Shown here piece by piece: positions 11,088 to 19,165 of a DNA stretch of 23,956 nucleotides. Under the pieces are notes generated by a model. The model was not told the origin of the DNA. It searched no databases and was given only the letters and a program-made list of their open reading frames with translations. The DNA is taken from IMG/VR virus record IMGVR_UViG_3300036407_000023, positions 1-23,956 of that record, one strand, 5' to 3'. How positions within the stretch are numbered: the first letter of the stretch is position 1; each line of letters opens with the position of its first letter. A program made the position numbers and the translations under genes. This DNA is from a virus.

Positions 11088-11494
11088 CTGCCATCACGAT
11101 CCGCCTCGCAGGCGAGCCAGAAGGGAAGAGGCGCCCTCGCTTCGGCCGCCGCTCTGGTCGGGCCTACACACCGGCCAGCACGCGCTCTTACGAGGCTGCG
11201 CTCCGCCTCGCGGCACAGGCTGAAATGGCTGGTCGGCCGCTCATGACCGGCGCTCTTGAGGTTCTGATCGTGGCTGCCTTTCCGATTCCGAAGAGCTTCT
11301 CGAGAGCAAAGCGCTCCGACGCCCTCGTCGGTGCCCTGCGCCCTACCAGAAAGCCTGATGCCGACAACCTCCTGAAGGGCATCGACGCTCTCAACGGGGT
11401 GGTTTGGGAAGACGACGCGCAGGTCACCGATGCCACCGTGAAGAAGATCTACGCCGAGCGTCCCGAGCTGACCATCCAGGTGAGACCAGCCTGA
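11084..11494 (+). CDS. rusA: RusA-type Holliday junction resolvase
   Basis: This 136-residue protein is the length of RusA. The hallmark stretch runs from ~89 to 114: K90-P-D-x-D94-N95, K98, D101, then VVWEDD (D110, D111) and QV. The acidic residues D94, D101 and D111 would hold magnesium for cleavage of four-way junctions. The N-terminal KRRPRFGRRSGRAYTP also fits. The enzyme would resolve recombination intermediates and branched concatemers before packaging. The ATG overlaps the preceding stop (ATGA). It leads a recombination block with an annealing-type ATPase and a nuclease. Confidence 0.93.
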   Translation: MTAITIRLAGEPEGKRRPRFGRRSGRAYTPASTRSYEAALRLAAQAEMAGRPLMTGALEVLIVAAFPIPKSFSRAKRSDALVGALRPTRKPDADNLLKGIDALNGVVWEDDAQVTDATVKKIYAERPELTIQVRPA

Positions 11495-11561
11495 CCTCGC
11501 GCCGCTCGCGCTGGGCCCCGGCGAGCGGATCCGCAGACGAGGGCCAGGGAAAGCCAAGCCC

Positions 11562-12377
11562 ATGCCTCTTAAAATCATCACTGCCGACCAACGCTTGACC
11601 GGGCCACGCGGCGTCAAGGCTCTCATTGTCGGACCCGCCGGCGTCGGCAAGACCTCGCTCCTGCGCACGCTCGATGCGAAGACGACGCTGTTCGTGGACC
11701 TCGAGGCGGGCGATCTCTCCGTCCAGGACGTCCCGGCCGACACGCTGCGCCCGAAGACCTGGGAAGAGTGCCGTGACCTAGCGGCCTTCCTTGCCGGCCC
11801 CAACCCGGCACTGCCACCAGAGGCCGCATACAGCCAAGCGCATTTCGATCGCGTCCGGGAGGACATGGGCGATCCCGAAGCCTTGGCCAAGTACGACACC
11901 TACTTCGTGGACTCGATCACCGTCGCGGGTCGGCAGTGCTTCCGGTGGGCCACGCAGCAGCCGGAAGCCTATTCAGACAAGACTGGTAAGCCGGACATCC
12001 GCGGCGCCTATGGGCTGCATGCCCGCGAGATGATCGCGTGGCTGACGCAGCTCCAGCATGCCCGGGCCAAGAACGTGGTGTTCGTCGGGATCCTGGAGTT
12101 CGTCTCCGACGATTTCAACCGCGGCACCTGGCAGCCGCAGATCGAGGGCTCGAAGACAGGCCGGGAGCTGCCGGGCATCGTGGATCAGGTCATCACGATG
12201 CAGCTCGTGCAGTTCGACGAGGGCACCGATCCCGTGCGGGCTCTCATCTGCCAGCAGCCGAACCCGTTCTCCTATCCGGCCAAGGACCGCTCCGGCCGGC
12301 TCGACATCTACGAGAAGCCCGACCTCGGCGAGCTCATCGCCAAGATAACAGCCCCGCGCCTCCAGGCTGTGGCGTGA
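11562..12377 (+). CDS. Sak4-like phage AAA/RecA-fold ATPase
   Basis: This 271-residue P-loop protein has Walker A GPAGVGKT at 24-31, a FVDLEAGD segment (44-51), and Walker B YFVDSIT with D117. The C-terminal QVITMQLVQF and LICQQPNPFSYPAKDRSGRL stretches are typical of phage-encoded ATP-binding proteins of the Sak4/AAA_24 group. These are thought to assist single-strand annealing together with a phage SSB, which matches the next gene. The ATG at 11562 follows AGGGAAAG. The P-loop assignment is firm. The annealing role is from family knowledge, and a helicase-loader role is the alternative. Confidence 0.85.
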   Translation: MPLKIITADQRLTGPRGVKALIVGPAGVGKTSLLRTLDAKTTLFVDLEAGDLSVQDVPADTLRPKTWEECRDLAAFLAGPNPALPPEAAYSQAHFDRVREDMGDPEALAKYDTYFVDSITVAGRQCFRWATQQPEAYSDKTGKPDIRGAYGLHAREMIAWLTQLQHARAKNVVFVGILEFVSDDFNRGTWQPQIEGSKTGRELPGIVDQVITMQLVQFDEGTDPVRALICQQPNPFSYPAKDRSGRLDIYEKPDLGELIAKITAPRLQAVA

Positions 12378-12407
12378 CCCTGAAGTCCCTCACAGAAAGC
12401 CGAAGCC

Positions 12408-13004
12408 ATGTTCGACCTGAATACCGCTAACAAACAGACCTCGGGTGACTCCATCATTCCGGACGGAACGGCCGTCCCGGTTCACGCCACCCTTCGTCCG
12501 GGCGGAGCCGGCGACGGGGGCTGGCTCAAGCGCAACCGCGACGGCACGTGCCTGATGCTGGACTTCGAGTTTACCGTTCTCGACGGCGACTTCGCGCGCC
12601 GCAAGTTCTGGTCGATGCTCGTCGTCGAGGGCGAGACGGAGGGCCAGCAGAAGGCAGCTGACATCAGCCGATCCCGCCTTCGCGCCATGCTGGAGAGCGC
12701 CCGGGGGATCAACCCCGCCGACGAGAGCGAGAAGGCTGTCGCCGCGCGTCGTGTCGCCTCCCTGCAGGATTTCGACGGGCTCCGCTTCTGGGCGGTCGTC
12801 GGTGTCGAGAAGGGCAAGGACGGCTACAAGGATAGGAATGTCCTGAAGGCGGTCGTCACACCGGACCGCAAGGATTGGATCCAGCTCGAGCAGGTGGCAC
12901 GACAGGCCAGCTCTAGGCCTGTGCCGTCCGGCACCACAGCTCCAGCCTCAAAGCCGACAGCAGTGAAAGCTGGTTCTGCGGGACGGCCCTCATGGGCAGC
13001 GTAG
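12408..13004 (+). CDS. Putative phage single-stranded DNA-binding protein (DUF669-like)
   Basis: This is a 198-residue protein. Residues ~15-145 are strand-rich: IIPDGTAVPVHATLRPGG, GTCLMLDFEFTVLDGDFARR, KFWSMLVVEG, then a helix SRSRLRAMLESARG and further strands GLRFWAVVGVEKG. The Ala/Pro/Ser-rich tail (~165-198) is flexible. This 'LxxEFxVxxGxxxxRxxW' barrel-like core resembles DUF669/SSB-like proteins paired with Sak4-type ATPases in phages. No annealase or nuclease residues are seen. It lies between the ATPase and a hypothetical gene, and its end overlaps the next gene by 13 bases. Role inferred from neighbours and core pattern. Confidence 0.7.
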   Translation: MFDLNTANKQTSGDSIIPDGTAVPVHATLRPGGAGDGGWLKRNRDGTCLMLDFEFTVLDGDFARRKFWSMLVVEGETEGQQKAADISRSRLRAMLESARGINPADESEKAVAARRVASLQDFDGLRFWAVVGVEKGKDGYKDRNVLKAVVTPDRKDWIQLEQVARQASSRPVPSGTTAPASKPTAVKAGSAGRPSWAA

Positions 13005-13471
13005 AGCGGATTACCAACGACGAGCGGGCGGAGGCGATTGCCTCCGCCATCGACTTCGCGCAGTCGCAGCTCGGCGACGGATCGGGCTTCGTGAGCCGGA
13101 ATGTACGACTCGGGAGCCTGTCTCGTTATGAGTGGAACAAGCTCGCTGAGGGCTTCGTCTCGGGCTGGATCATCGCCCGGTCGAAACAGCTGACGCGCGA
13201 CCGGTTCGCTGACGAAGCCTTCTTCCTGGCCACAGGCGAGGTTCCCGAGCCGTCCGAGCTCGGCGTCTGTGCCGCTGCACTGCCCGAGCTGGGTGACCTG
13301 GTCGAGAAACTCGGGCTGGCGGATCAGCCGGTCGGCGCTTGGTCGAGGGAGCAGATCCTGATCTTCGTGTGGACTGCCGCAGAGCTCGTGCTTGAGGCGC
13401 GGACGGCGAAGGACGAGCGGCCGGGGCCGATGCCGCGCGAGCTCGAAGACGATGTCTTGATGGCGGGGTGA
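12992..13471 (+). CDS. Hypothetical early protein
   Basis: This 159-residue acidic protein is predicted mostly helical: DERAEAIASAIDFAQSQLGD, then RYEWNKLAEGFVSGWIIARS, ALPELGDLVEKLGL and EQILIFVWTAAELVLEARTA. I do not recognise it. The start is inside the end of the previous gene, a common phage overlap, and its stop is followed three bases later by the GTG of the nuclease gene. A role as partner of the nuclease or the ssDNA-binding protein is possible from context only. Confidence 0.75.
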   Translation: MGSVERITNDERAEAIASAIDFAQSQLGDGSGFVSRNVRLGSLSRYEWNKLAEGFVSGWIIARSKQLTRDRFADEAFFLATGEVPEPSELGVCAAALPELGDLVEKLGLADQPVGAWSREQILIFVWTAAELVLEARTAKDERPGPMPRELEDDVLMAG

Positions 13472-13474
13472 CCT

Positions 13475-14200
13475 GTGCTCGACTTCAACCGGACCATCAC
13501 GAAAACCAAGGCAGCCAACGTACCCGTTAACGAGTGGGTCGACATGGCCTTGGACGTTCGCATCGCCTCGGAGCCGAAGCGGACCTATCTCGGCGCGTCG
13601 ATCATCGGCTCAGAGTGCCTGCGGCAGATCCAGCTGGACTGGCAGGAGCCGGTTGCACCAGAACCGCGCTTGGCGCGCATCTTCGCGCGCGGGCATTGGG
13701 TCGAGAAGTATACCGCCGATCTTCTGCACGAGGCGGGCTTCCGGATCGTGCGCGGGCAGGGGGTTGGGATCGAGTTCTCGCAGATCGGCGGATACTTCCG
13801 GGGCCACGCGGACGGCAAGATCATCGCAGGACCAGTTACGGAAGGCATGGGCTTCCCGTGTATCTGGGAGTGCAAGGGCCTCGGCTCCAGGGGCTGGACG
13901 CAGCTTGAAAAGTACGGACTCGCCAAGGCTTACCCGCACTATGCGGATCAGGTGGCCCTCTATCAGGCTTACCTCGACCTGACTGATCATCCGGCGCTGT
14001 TCACGGCCTGCAACATGGACACCATGGAGATGCTGTTCCTCCTGGTGCCGTTTGATGCAGCCAGAGCCCAAGCCGCTTCAGACCGGGCCGTAACGGTCGT
14101 GCAGGCCACGACGGCAGGCGAGGCCCTGCCGAGGATCGGCGCCGATGCCGATGACTGGCGCTGCAGGCTGTGCGCTCATCACCAGAGGTGCTGGGGATGA
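13475..14200 (+). CDS. PD-(D/E)XK nuclease of the Cas4/RecB type with likely Fe-S cluster
   Basis: This 241-residue exonuclease has the core of the superfamily: H74 and E77 in ARGHWVEKY, D113 in GHADGKI, and E132-C-K134 in IWECKGL, followed by the QVALYQAYLDL helix. Four cysteines in the arrangement C48 ... C230-x2-C233-x5-C239 (SECLR and CRLCAHHQRCW) match the Fe-S cluster of Cas4/AddB-type enzymes. It would resect DNA ends so that the ATPase and SSB can anneal them, giving a Red-like module with RusA as resolvase. The GTG start at 13475 follows three bases after the previous stop. Its stop overlaps the primase-helicase start. No Cas genes are nearby, so a CRISPR role is unlikely. Confidence 0.88.
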   Translation: MLDFNRTITKTKAANVPVNEWVDMALDVRIASEPKRTYLGASIIGSECLRQIQLDWQEPVAPEPRLARIFARGHWVEKYTADLLHEAGFRIVRGQGVGIEFSQIGGYFRGHADGKIIAGPVTEGMGFPCIWECKGLGSRGWTQLEKYGLAKAYPHYADQVALYQAYLDLTDHPALFTACNMDTMEMLFLLVPFDAARAQAASDRAVTVVQATTAGEALPRIGADADDWRCRLCAHHQRCWG

Positions 14201-16212
14201 GCGGTTCCGGCCAGCTCCTCGACTTCAACACCGCGAAGCCGCTCGCTCAGATCGACGCCGAGCACCGCACCCGCGCGACGGTCGATGCCGACGACATCAA
14301 GGCCCGGCTGAATGCGAACCCGCGCGCCTTTGTCGAGTGGCTGTTCTCCGGCCGGGCTCATATCAGCCGCGGGGAGGCCCGCATCGGGGACGTGAGCGGC
14401 ACGCCCGGAGCCTCCCTCGCGATACAGCTGGTCGGGCCGAACGTGGGCCTCTGGCACGATCACGCCACGGGGGAGGGCGGCGATCTCATCGCACTCTACC
14501 AGGCCTACATGGGGTACCATGGCGGCCGGAACTTCCAGCTCGCCCTGAAGGAGATCGCCAGGGAGTTCCTCGGCGATCCCGTCGAGGTCAAGCGCGCGGA
14601 CTGGCAGCTTTCCGCCACGGACAGGATTGCGGAGAAGAAGCAGAAGCTCGGGACCAAGCCCCGGGAGGACATGCAGCAACTCGGTGCCCCCATTGCGACG
14701 TACCGCTACACGGACCTGCACGGGAACCAAGTCGCTAGTGTCGTTCGTTTCGAGCCCGACGGCACACGGGCCTCTAAGACCTTCCGCCCGTATTGCCTCC
14801 AGGAGGTGAACGGCCGGCGCGAGTGGCGTCCGGGTGCGCCCGAGCGCCACCGGCCCCTCTACAGGCTCCCGGCCATCATCCGGGCTTCCACGGTCGTCCT
14901 GTGCGAGGGAGAGGGCAAAGCCGATGCGCTGGCATCTCTCGGGATCGATGCCACCTCGGCCATGCAGGGCTCGAAGGCGCCGGTCGACAAGACGGACTGG
15001 GACGTTCTGAAGGGCAAAACCGTCATCATCTGGCCGGACAACGACGAAGCCGGGCGGGCCTACGCCCGGTCCGTGGCGGTGCACTTGGTGGCTCTTGGCT
15101 GCACGGTGCAGGTGGTTCCCGTCCCAGAAGGTAAGCCAGCCACCTGGGACGCTGAGGATTGCGTTGCCGAGGGTGGAGACCCGCACGAGCTCCTCGGCCG
15201 GGCGGTGCCGTGGACGGACGTGCCCGCTGCCAAGCGGGTGAGGTTCTACACTCTCGACGAGCTTGCAGATCTTCCGCCGCCAGACTGGCTCATCGACAAT
15301 ATCATCACGGAAGGTGGCCTTGCGCTCCTTTGGGCCGGGAGCGACAGCTACAAGACGTTCTTTGCCATCGACATCGGCATGTGCGTGGCAACAGGCCATC
15401 CCTGGCACGGGCATCAGGTCAAGGCCGGTCTCGTCCTCTATGTCGCCGCTGAAGACGAGAGCGGCGTGAAGATGCGCATGCTCGGATGGAGAGCCACCCG
15501 AGGCAAGGAGCTGCCCCCGGCCAAGCTCCTCATCCATCGTGATGGCGTGACCCTGACTGGCGACGATGGAGAGGAGCTGATCCAGGCCGCTGCCGCACTC
15601 CCGGAAAAGCCGAAGCTCATCATCATCGACACGCTCGCCCGGACCTTTGGAGCCGGCAACGAGAACCAGACGCAGGACATGAACGCCTATGTGCTGGTCG
15701 CCGATCGTCTCAGGGCCGCTACCGGCGCAACCGTTCTGATCATTCACCATACCGGCCGCAACACGGACCGGGAGCGCGGCAACCTCGCGCTGCGCGGGGC
15801 CTGCAATACCATCATCACCGTCCAGAGGGACGGCGATCGACTGACCCTCGTGAACCAGCCTCCCAAAGGAAAGCAGAAGAACGCTGAACCCTTCGCGGAC
15901 ATCCCGCTCCGCATGCAAAAAGTCTCGTTCGGCTACAGAGGTACCGAACAGACGACGCTCATCGTCATGCCTGATGATGAGCCACGGCCAGGCCCTGCTA
16001 AGTCGGAAGAGCCGACCTTTGGCAAGGTCGAACAGCAGATCCTCAAAGCAATCAACGAAGCGGACGAGCCGCTCGGGCTGACCCGACTTCAACTCATCAC
16101 GCACGCGAAAAAGAACTCGCTCCTGAAGGCTCTCGGATCCCTCGTCGACAAGGAAGCTCTCGAAAAGATCCCGTCAGAGGACGGCACATCTGCAGTGTGG
16201 AGGCTTCGATGA
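14197..16212 (+). CDS. Toprim primase-helicase for phage replication
   Basis: This 671-residue protein starts at the ATG overlapping the nuclease stop. The N-terminal part has the phage primase signature GLWHDHATGEGGDLIALYQ (84-102). A Toprim domain (~228-320) shows E237 in VLCEGEGKAD and D281-N-D283 in IIWPDNDEAG. A RecA-like ATPase (~365-560) shows the P-loop AGSDSYKT (K386, T387), Walker B LIIIDT (D478) and the IIHHTG motif of RepA/DnaB-like helicases. A winged-helix-like tail (610-671) follows. Tyr replaces the usual Gly before the P-loop Lys; related RepA-like ATPases also vary here. It would prime and unwind at the phage origin. A cluster of GGTGAAA repeats lies directly downstream. Confidence 0.92.
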   Translation: MSGSGQLLDFNTAKPLAQIDAEHRTRATVDADDIKARLNANPRAFVEWLFSGRAHISRGEARIGDVSGTPGASLAIQLVGPNVGLWHDHATGEGGDLIALYQAYMGYHGGRNFQLALKEIAREFLGDPVEVKRADWQLSATDRIAEKKQKLGTKPREDMQQLGAPIATYRYTDLHGNQVASVVRFEPDGTRASKTFRPYCLQEVNGRREWRPGAPERHRPLYRLPAIIRASTVVLCEGEGKADALASLGIDATSAMQGSKAPVDKTDWDVLKGKTVIIWPDNDEAGRAYARSVAVHLVALGCTVQVVPVPEGKPATWDAEDCVAEGGDPHELLGRAVPWTDVPAAKRVRFYTLDELADLPPPDWLIDNIITEGGLALLWAGSDSYKTFFAIDIGMCVATGHPWHGHQVKAGLVLYVAAEDESGVKMRMLGWRATRGKELPPAKLLIHRDGVTLTGDDGEELIQAAAALPEKPKLIIIDTLARTFGAGNENQTQDMNAYVLVADRLRAATGATVLIIHHTGRNTDRERGNLALRGACNTIITVQRDGDRLTLVNQPPKGKQKNAEPFADIPLRMQKVSFGYRGTEQTTLIVMPDDEPRPGPAKSEEPTFGKVEQQILKAINEADEPLGLTRLQLITHAKKNSLLKALGSLVDKEALEKIPSEDGTSAVWRLR

Positions 16213-16385
16213 CCGCAATCCCGATGAAGGGTGAAAAGGGTGAAATCACCCTCGGAAATCACCCAGGTGAAAAGGGTGAAAACCAGGGTGAAAGGGAGGG
16301 GCCCCCTTTAGGGGAGGGCCCCTTTCATCCCGGTTTCACCCATCACCCGACCACCCACATCCACCTCACCGCTCCAGGAGAGTAG
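16209..16385 (+). CDS. Repeat-encoded 58-residue frame, doubtful
   Basis: The ATG overlaps the primase-helicase stop. The product ([16 protein letters not shown]...) is Gly/Glu/Lys-rich, then Pro/His/Thr-rich, because it reads through the GGTGAAA repeats and a GC hairpin. It has no fold-like character. The DNA structure is more likely the functional element, and the frame may be fortuitous. Confidence 0.3.
   Translation: MTAIPMKGEKGEITLGNHPGEKGENQGEREGPPLGEGPFHPGFTHHPTTHIHLTAPGE
16229..16341. repeat. Cluster of GGGTGAAA repeats, possible replication origin iterons
   Basis: GGGTGAAA occurs at 16229, 16238, 16274 and 16286, AGGTGAAA at 16265, and the inverted TTTCACCC at 16334-16341. GAAATCACCC occurs twice, at 16242 and 16255. 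Short direct and inverted repeats directly after the primase-helicase gene suit an iteron origin or the binding site of a regulator. Function is inferred from position. Confidence 0.55.
16297..16323. terminator. GC-rich hairpin after the replication gene
   Basis: AGGGGCCC and GGGCCCCT form a perfect 8-bp stem around an 11-base loop, followed by TTC. The T tract is too short for a strong terminator. It could attenuate transcription ahead of the NusG-like gene, or be part of the origin structure. Confidence 0.45.
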
Positions 16386-16389
16386 GGGA

Positions 16390-17016
16390 ATGGCGAAGAA
16401 GAAGCGCAGGGCTGTCGAGAGCCTCGGCCGGCAGGCAAGGGCGCGCGAGGCTCGCAAACGCGCCGCCAGGCGGACGCGGGTCCGCCTCGACCGGTTTGTG
16501 GTCGATGAGACCAAGACATGGCATCTCCTGCGCGCACGGCCACGCTGGACTCGCCGGCTGATGCAGGACCTCGCCAAGGGCGGCATGCCCTGCTTTGAGG
16601 CGTCGGAGGAGGTCAGGGTTGAACGCCGCGGGCGGGTCATGGATGTGCGGGTGCCGATCCTACGGCGCGTGCTGTTCGTCGGAGTGGCGGGTTCTGATGA
16701 GCGTGCAAAGGCCGAATCGCATCCGGGCCTGGATCGCATTCTGCGCCGGCCGGATGGGGCTGTCATCCGTGTCCCGCACGCGCAGCTGCAGCGCTTCTGC
16801 GACCTCGTCACTGGCGAGGTCCTGACGGAAGCCGAACTCGTCAGCGTACTGCTGACGGTCGGTGTCCCGGTGCGCGTGAAGGATGGGCCGTTCGCCTCGT
16901 TACCTGGTGTGATCGAAGAGGCGGACGAGCGCACGGGCCGCTACAAGATCGGGGTCTCGATCTTCGGGCGTGTGACGCCTGTGGAGTTGGAGGCTTCGCA
17001 GGTCGAGGCCTCTTGA
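16390..17016 (+). CDS. NusG-like protein (NGN plus KOW), putative phage antiterminator
   Basis: This 208-residue protein has a basic N-terminal tail (1-35), then an NGN-like domain starting [13 protein letters not shown] and including [27 protein letters not shown]-terminal KOW domain (~157-206) follows: [37 protein letters not shown]. 'GPF...PG.' followed by 'V.IFGR.TPVEL' is the typical NusG signature. Cellular NusG is ~175 residues and this one has an added basic tail, so it is a specialised paralogue. It probably binds RNA polymerase and lets it read through terminators into the late genes downstream. It follows the replication genes directly, where an antiterminator would be expected. 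Confidence 0.85.
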   Translation: MAKKKRRAVESLGRQARAREARKRAARRTRVRLDRFVVDETKTWHLLRARPRWTRRLMQDLAKGGMPCFEASEEVRVERRGRVMDVRVPILRRVLFVGVAGSDERAKAESHPGLDRILRRPDGAVIRVPHAQLQRFCDLVTGEVLTEAELVSVLLTVGVPVRVKDGPFASLPGVIEEADERTGRYKIGVSIFGRVTPVELEASQVEAS

Positions 17017-17557
17017 CACGGGGCGGTCCTGCTATAGGATTCCAATCAGGTTCCCGGGATAGCCTGTCTGCCTTCGAGGATTGTGACGGCTTAGGACTGC
17101 CCCTCCCGAGAGGGGATGATCTCCCGCACCGGCCCACGGCATCACCGAGGCAACAGGGCTACTGCGCCTTAAGCGATTAGATCGGCGGGGCTTTCGTTGT
17201 TGCAAGGGCTCATGGCCTTCCTGATCTACAAGCGCATGCTCCTGCTCTCCCTCCGCGGGAATTAGACGGGGCTCCAACTTTCCGAGATGCGCCGTGACGC
17301 GGCCTATGTGGCGGCAGCGGAGGACCTGAGGCTGGTTGAGGCCCGGATACGCCGCACGGCTGCCAGACACTGGATCAAGGTCGAGAGCGCCATGTCCGCC
17401 GGGGCGAGCTCCGCTGCTCAGCCCGCACCAAAAGCAACGTTGCGTTTTTCCACTGCCTCGGTCGGAAGTGGACGCCGGTTTGGCCTTGTCAGAAGCCGCT
17501 CGATCTACAGATAGTTGAAACGACGGGATGTCATATTAAAATTAGGGAGGTCCAAAC
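17017..17557. other. Gene-poor stretch of ~540 bases; possible small RNA or late control region
   Basis: No confident gene. TTGACA at 17013-17018 is followed by CTATAG at 17032, but the spacing of 13 bases is too short for a normal promoter. CCCCTC-CCGA-GAGGGG at 17100-17115 is a perfect 6-bp hairpin. One weak frame of 75 codons starts at 17287. The end holds a candidate promoter for the hydrolase gene (TTGAAA at 17515, TAAAAT at 17537, 16-base spacer). Confidence 0.5.
17287..17514 (+). CDS. Doubtful 75-residue protein
   Basis: The first half (MRRDAAYVAAAEDLRLVEAR, IRRTAARHW) looks like a helix, but the second half is Ser/Arg-rich and patternless, and no ribosome site precedes the ATG. It might be a remnant or chance frame. 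Confidence 0.25.
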   Translation: MRRDAAYVAAAEDLRLVEARIRRTAARHWIKVESAMSAGASSAAQPAPKATLRFSTASVGSGRRFGLVRSRSIYR

Positions 17558-18910
17558 GTGCTGAGGTTCCGTAATCTTGTCGCGTCTGCATTGCTCATAG
17601 GGGCAATGTCGTCCGCGGCGGACGCTGCTGAACCCAATCGCTGGATCCCGACATGGGCCGCGCCGGACGTAGCGCGCGTCGATCAGCCTGCGCAGACGCT
17701 GTCGCCCGCCGCGCAGGCATTCCCATGGGTCAATGATGTCCCGGACGCCGTGCGTGAGGCTGCGCCGGGGCAGCAACTCGAAGTCGCAGGATACTCGCGG
17801 CTACATTTCAACGATCAGACGATCAGACAGATTGCCCGTGTGTCCACGGGTGGAGGGCGGGTCAGGGTTGTCCTGTCGAACACCTTCGGGACTGCCCCTC
17901 TGCGCATTGGTGCCGCCCAGGTTGCCCTGCGCGACAAAGGCCCGTCCATCGTCGCCGGCACCAACCGTGTCCTCACCTTCGGCGGGCTCGCCCAGCCTGC
18001 TGTTCCACCAGGCGCCCTGCTGGTGAGTGATCCTGTCGATCTGACCGTCCCGGACTTCGCCGATGTCGTCGTCGATCTCTACCTGCCAGGTGACACCGCA
18101 GCCGCGAAGTCGCCGGTTACGATTCATCCGGCGTCTTGGCAGACCAACTACGTGTCCACCCAAGGTAATCACGCGGGCGCGGTCACGTTCCCAGTTGCCG
18201 CGACGACGGCCTACCGTCGCGGTGACGGGCTGCCCTCTGCTTCGTCGTTCTTCCTGAGCCGGGTCGATATCGTCGCGGCGCAGCCGACCGGGGTGCTCGT
18301 CGCTTTCGGAGATTCCATCACTGACGGCACGCAATCCGGTATCGACCAGAACCGGCGCTGGCCCAACCTCCTTGCTGGCCGCCTGGCGGATGCGGGGATC
18401 CGCATGAGTGTGGTCAATGGCGGCATCGGCGGCGGGCGGGTGCTCGAGGACGGGGTCGGACCGAACGGTCTGGCACGCTTCGGCCGCGATGTGCTTGCAC
18501 TGCCTGGCGTGACCCATGTCACGGTCATGCTGGGCATCAACGATATCGGGGTTGGCGGAGCCAAGCCTTCCCCGAGCGTTGCCGAACTCATTGCCGGACA
18601 TCGCCAGTTCATCGATCGCGCTCGCGCACACGGGTTCAGGGTCTACGGGGCAACGCTCACCCCGTTTGAGGGAGCGGCGTACTGGACCCCTGAGGGCGAG
18701 GCCAAGCGCCAAGCGCTCAACGAATGGATCCGGACGAGCGGTGCCTATGATGCGGTTCTGGACTTCGCAGCGGCCGCCCAGGATCCGGCCCGGCCGACGA
18801 GATTGCGCGCCGAACACGACTCCGGCGATCACCTGCACCCGAGCCCTGCAGGCTATACGGCGATGGCAAACAGCATCGACCTTGGGTTGTTCCGCCCCAC
18901 GAATCCCTAG
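17558..18910 (+). CDS. Secreted SGNH/GDSL-family hydrolase
   Basis: This 450-residue protein has a signal peptide (MLRFRNLVASALLIGAMSSA, cleavage probably after ADA at ~23). After an N-terminal beta-rich domain (~25-235) comes an SGNH hydrolase core: S253 in FGDSITDG, NGGIGGG (~288-294), N328 in GINDIG, and D424/H427 in SGDHLHPS. These are the four conserved blocks, so it should be an active esterase or deacetylase outside the cytoplasm, possibly on polysaccharide. The GTG start has GGGAGG seven bases upstream. It ends before a strong hairpin and has its own promoter-like sequence, which suits an independently expressed cargo gene. Substrate cannot be told. Confidence 0.93.
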   Translation: MLRFRNLVASALLIGAMSSAADAAEPNRWIPTWAAPDVARVDQPAQTLSPAAQAFPWVNDVPDAVREAAPGQQLEVAGYSRLHFNDQTIRQIARVSTGGGRVRVVLSNTFGTAPLRIGAAQVALRDKGPSIVAGTNRVLTFGGLAQPAVPPGALLVSDPVDLTVPDFADVVVDLYLPGDTAAAKSPVTIHPASWQTNYVSTQGNHAGAVTFPVAATTAYRRGDGLPSASSFFLSRVDIVAAQPTGVLVAFGDSITDGTQSGIDQNRRWPNLLAGRLADAGIRMSVVNGGIGGGRVLEDGVGPNGLARFGRDVLALPGVTHVTVMLGINDIGVGGAKPSPSVAELIAGHRQFIDRARAHGFRVYGATLTPFEGAAYWTPEGEAKRQALNEWIRTSGAYDAVLDFAAAAQDPARPTRLRAEHDSGDHLHPSPAGYTAMANSIDLGLFRPTNP

Positions 18911-18957
18911 CCTCGTTCCTGCGGCTGTTCTCTAGGCTACCCCGCGATCCACAGCCG

Positions 18958-18990
18958 TCAGAGCCGATCTCCATTCGAGATCGGCTCTGA
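18958..18990. terminator. Long perfect hairpin between convergent cargo genes
   Basis: TCAGAGCCGATCTC, a 5-base loop and GAGATCGGCTCTGA form a perfect 14-bp stem just after the hydrolase gene. There is no T tract on either side. It could stop or protect transcripts from both directions. Confidence 0.7.
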
Positions 18991-19165
18991 ACCGACATTC
19001 CCCAAATACACGGCTTGCTGGCGCACTTCCGGGAGCAATAATCTTAGCAAAAACTCGTGACGATATCGCTGTGAGGCGGCTCCGGCGGTTTGTTCATCAT
19101 CGATAGAATCTGACCACCAGCCTTAAGTTTATACCATCTTGGAGATTACAGGCGATCATGGCCGT

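Noticed and set aside
10970-11899. 309-codon open frame on the minus strand
   Set aside because: It is antisense to RusA and the start of the ATPase gene; Ser/Arg-rich without domain features.
13475-14200. Cas4-like nuclease as sign of a CRISPR locus
   Set aside because: There is no repeat-spacer array or other Cas gene in the window; the neighbours are phage recombination genes.
14179-16104. 641-codon open frame on the minus strand
   Set aside because: It is antisense to the primase-helicase gene, whose domains are unmistakable; its composition is that of a GC-rich shadow frame.
17013-17037. Strong promoter TTGACA...CTATAG
   Set aside because: The spacer is 13-14 bases against the required 16-18, so it is kept only as a weak element of the gene-poor region.
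17032-17370. 112-codon minus-strand frame in the gene-poor region
   Set aside because: No ribosome site and a composition without secondary-structure pattern; direction opposes all neighbouring genes.
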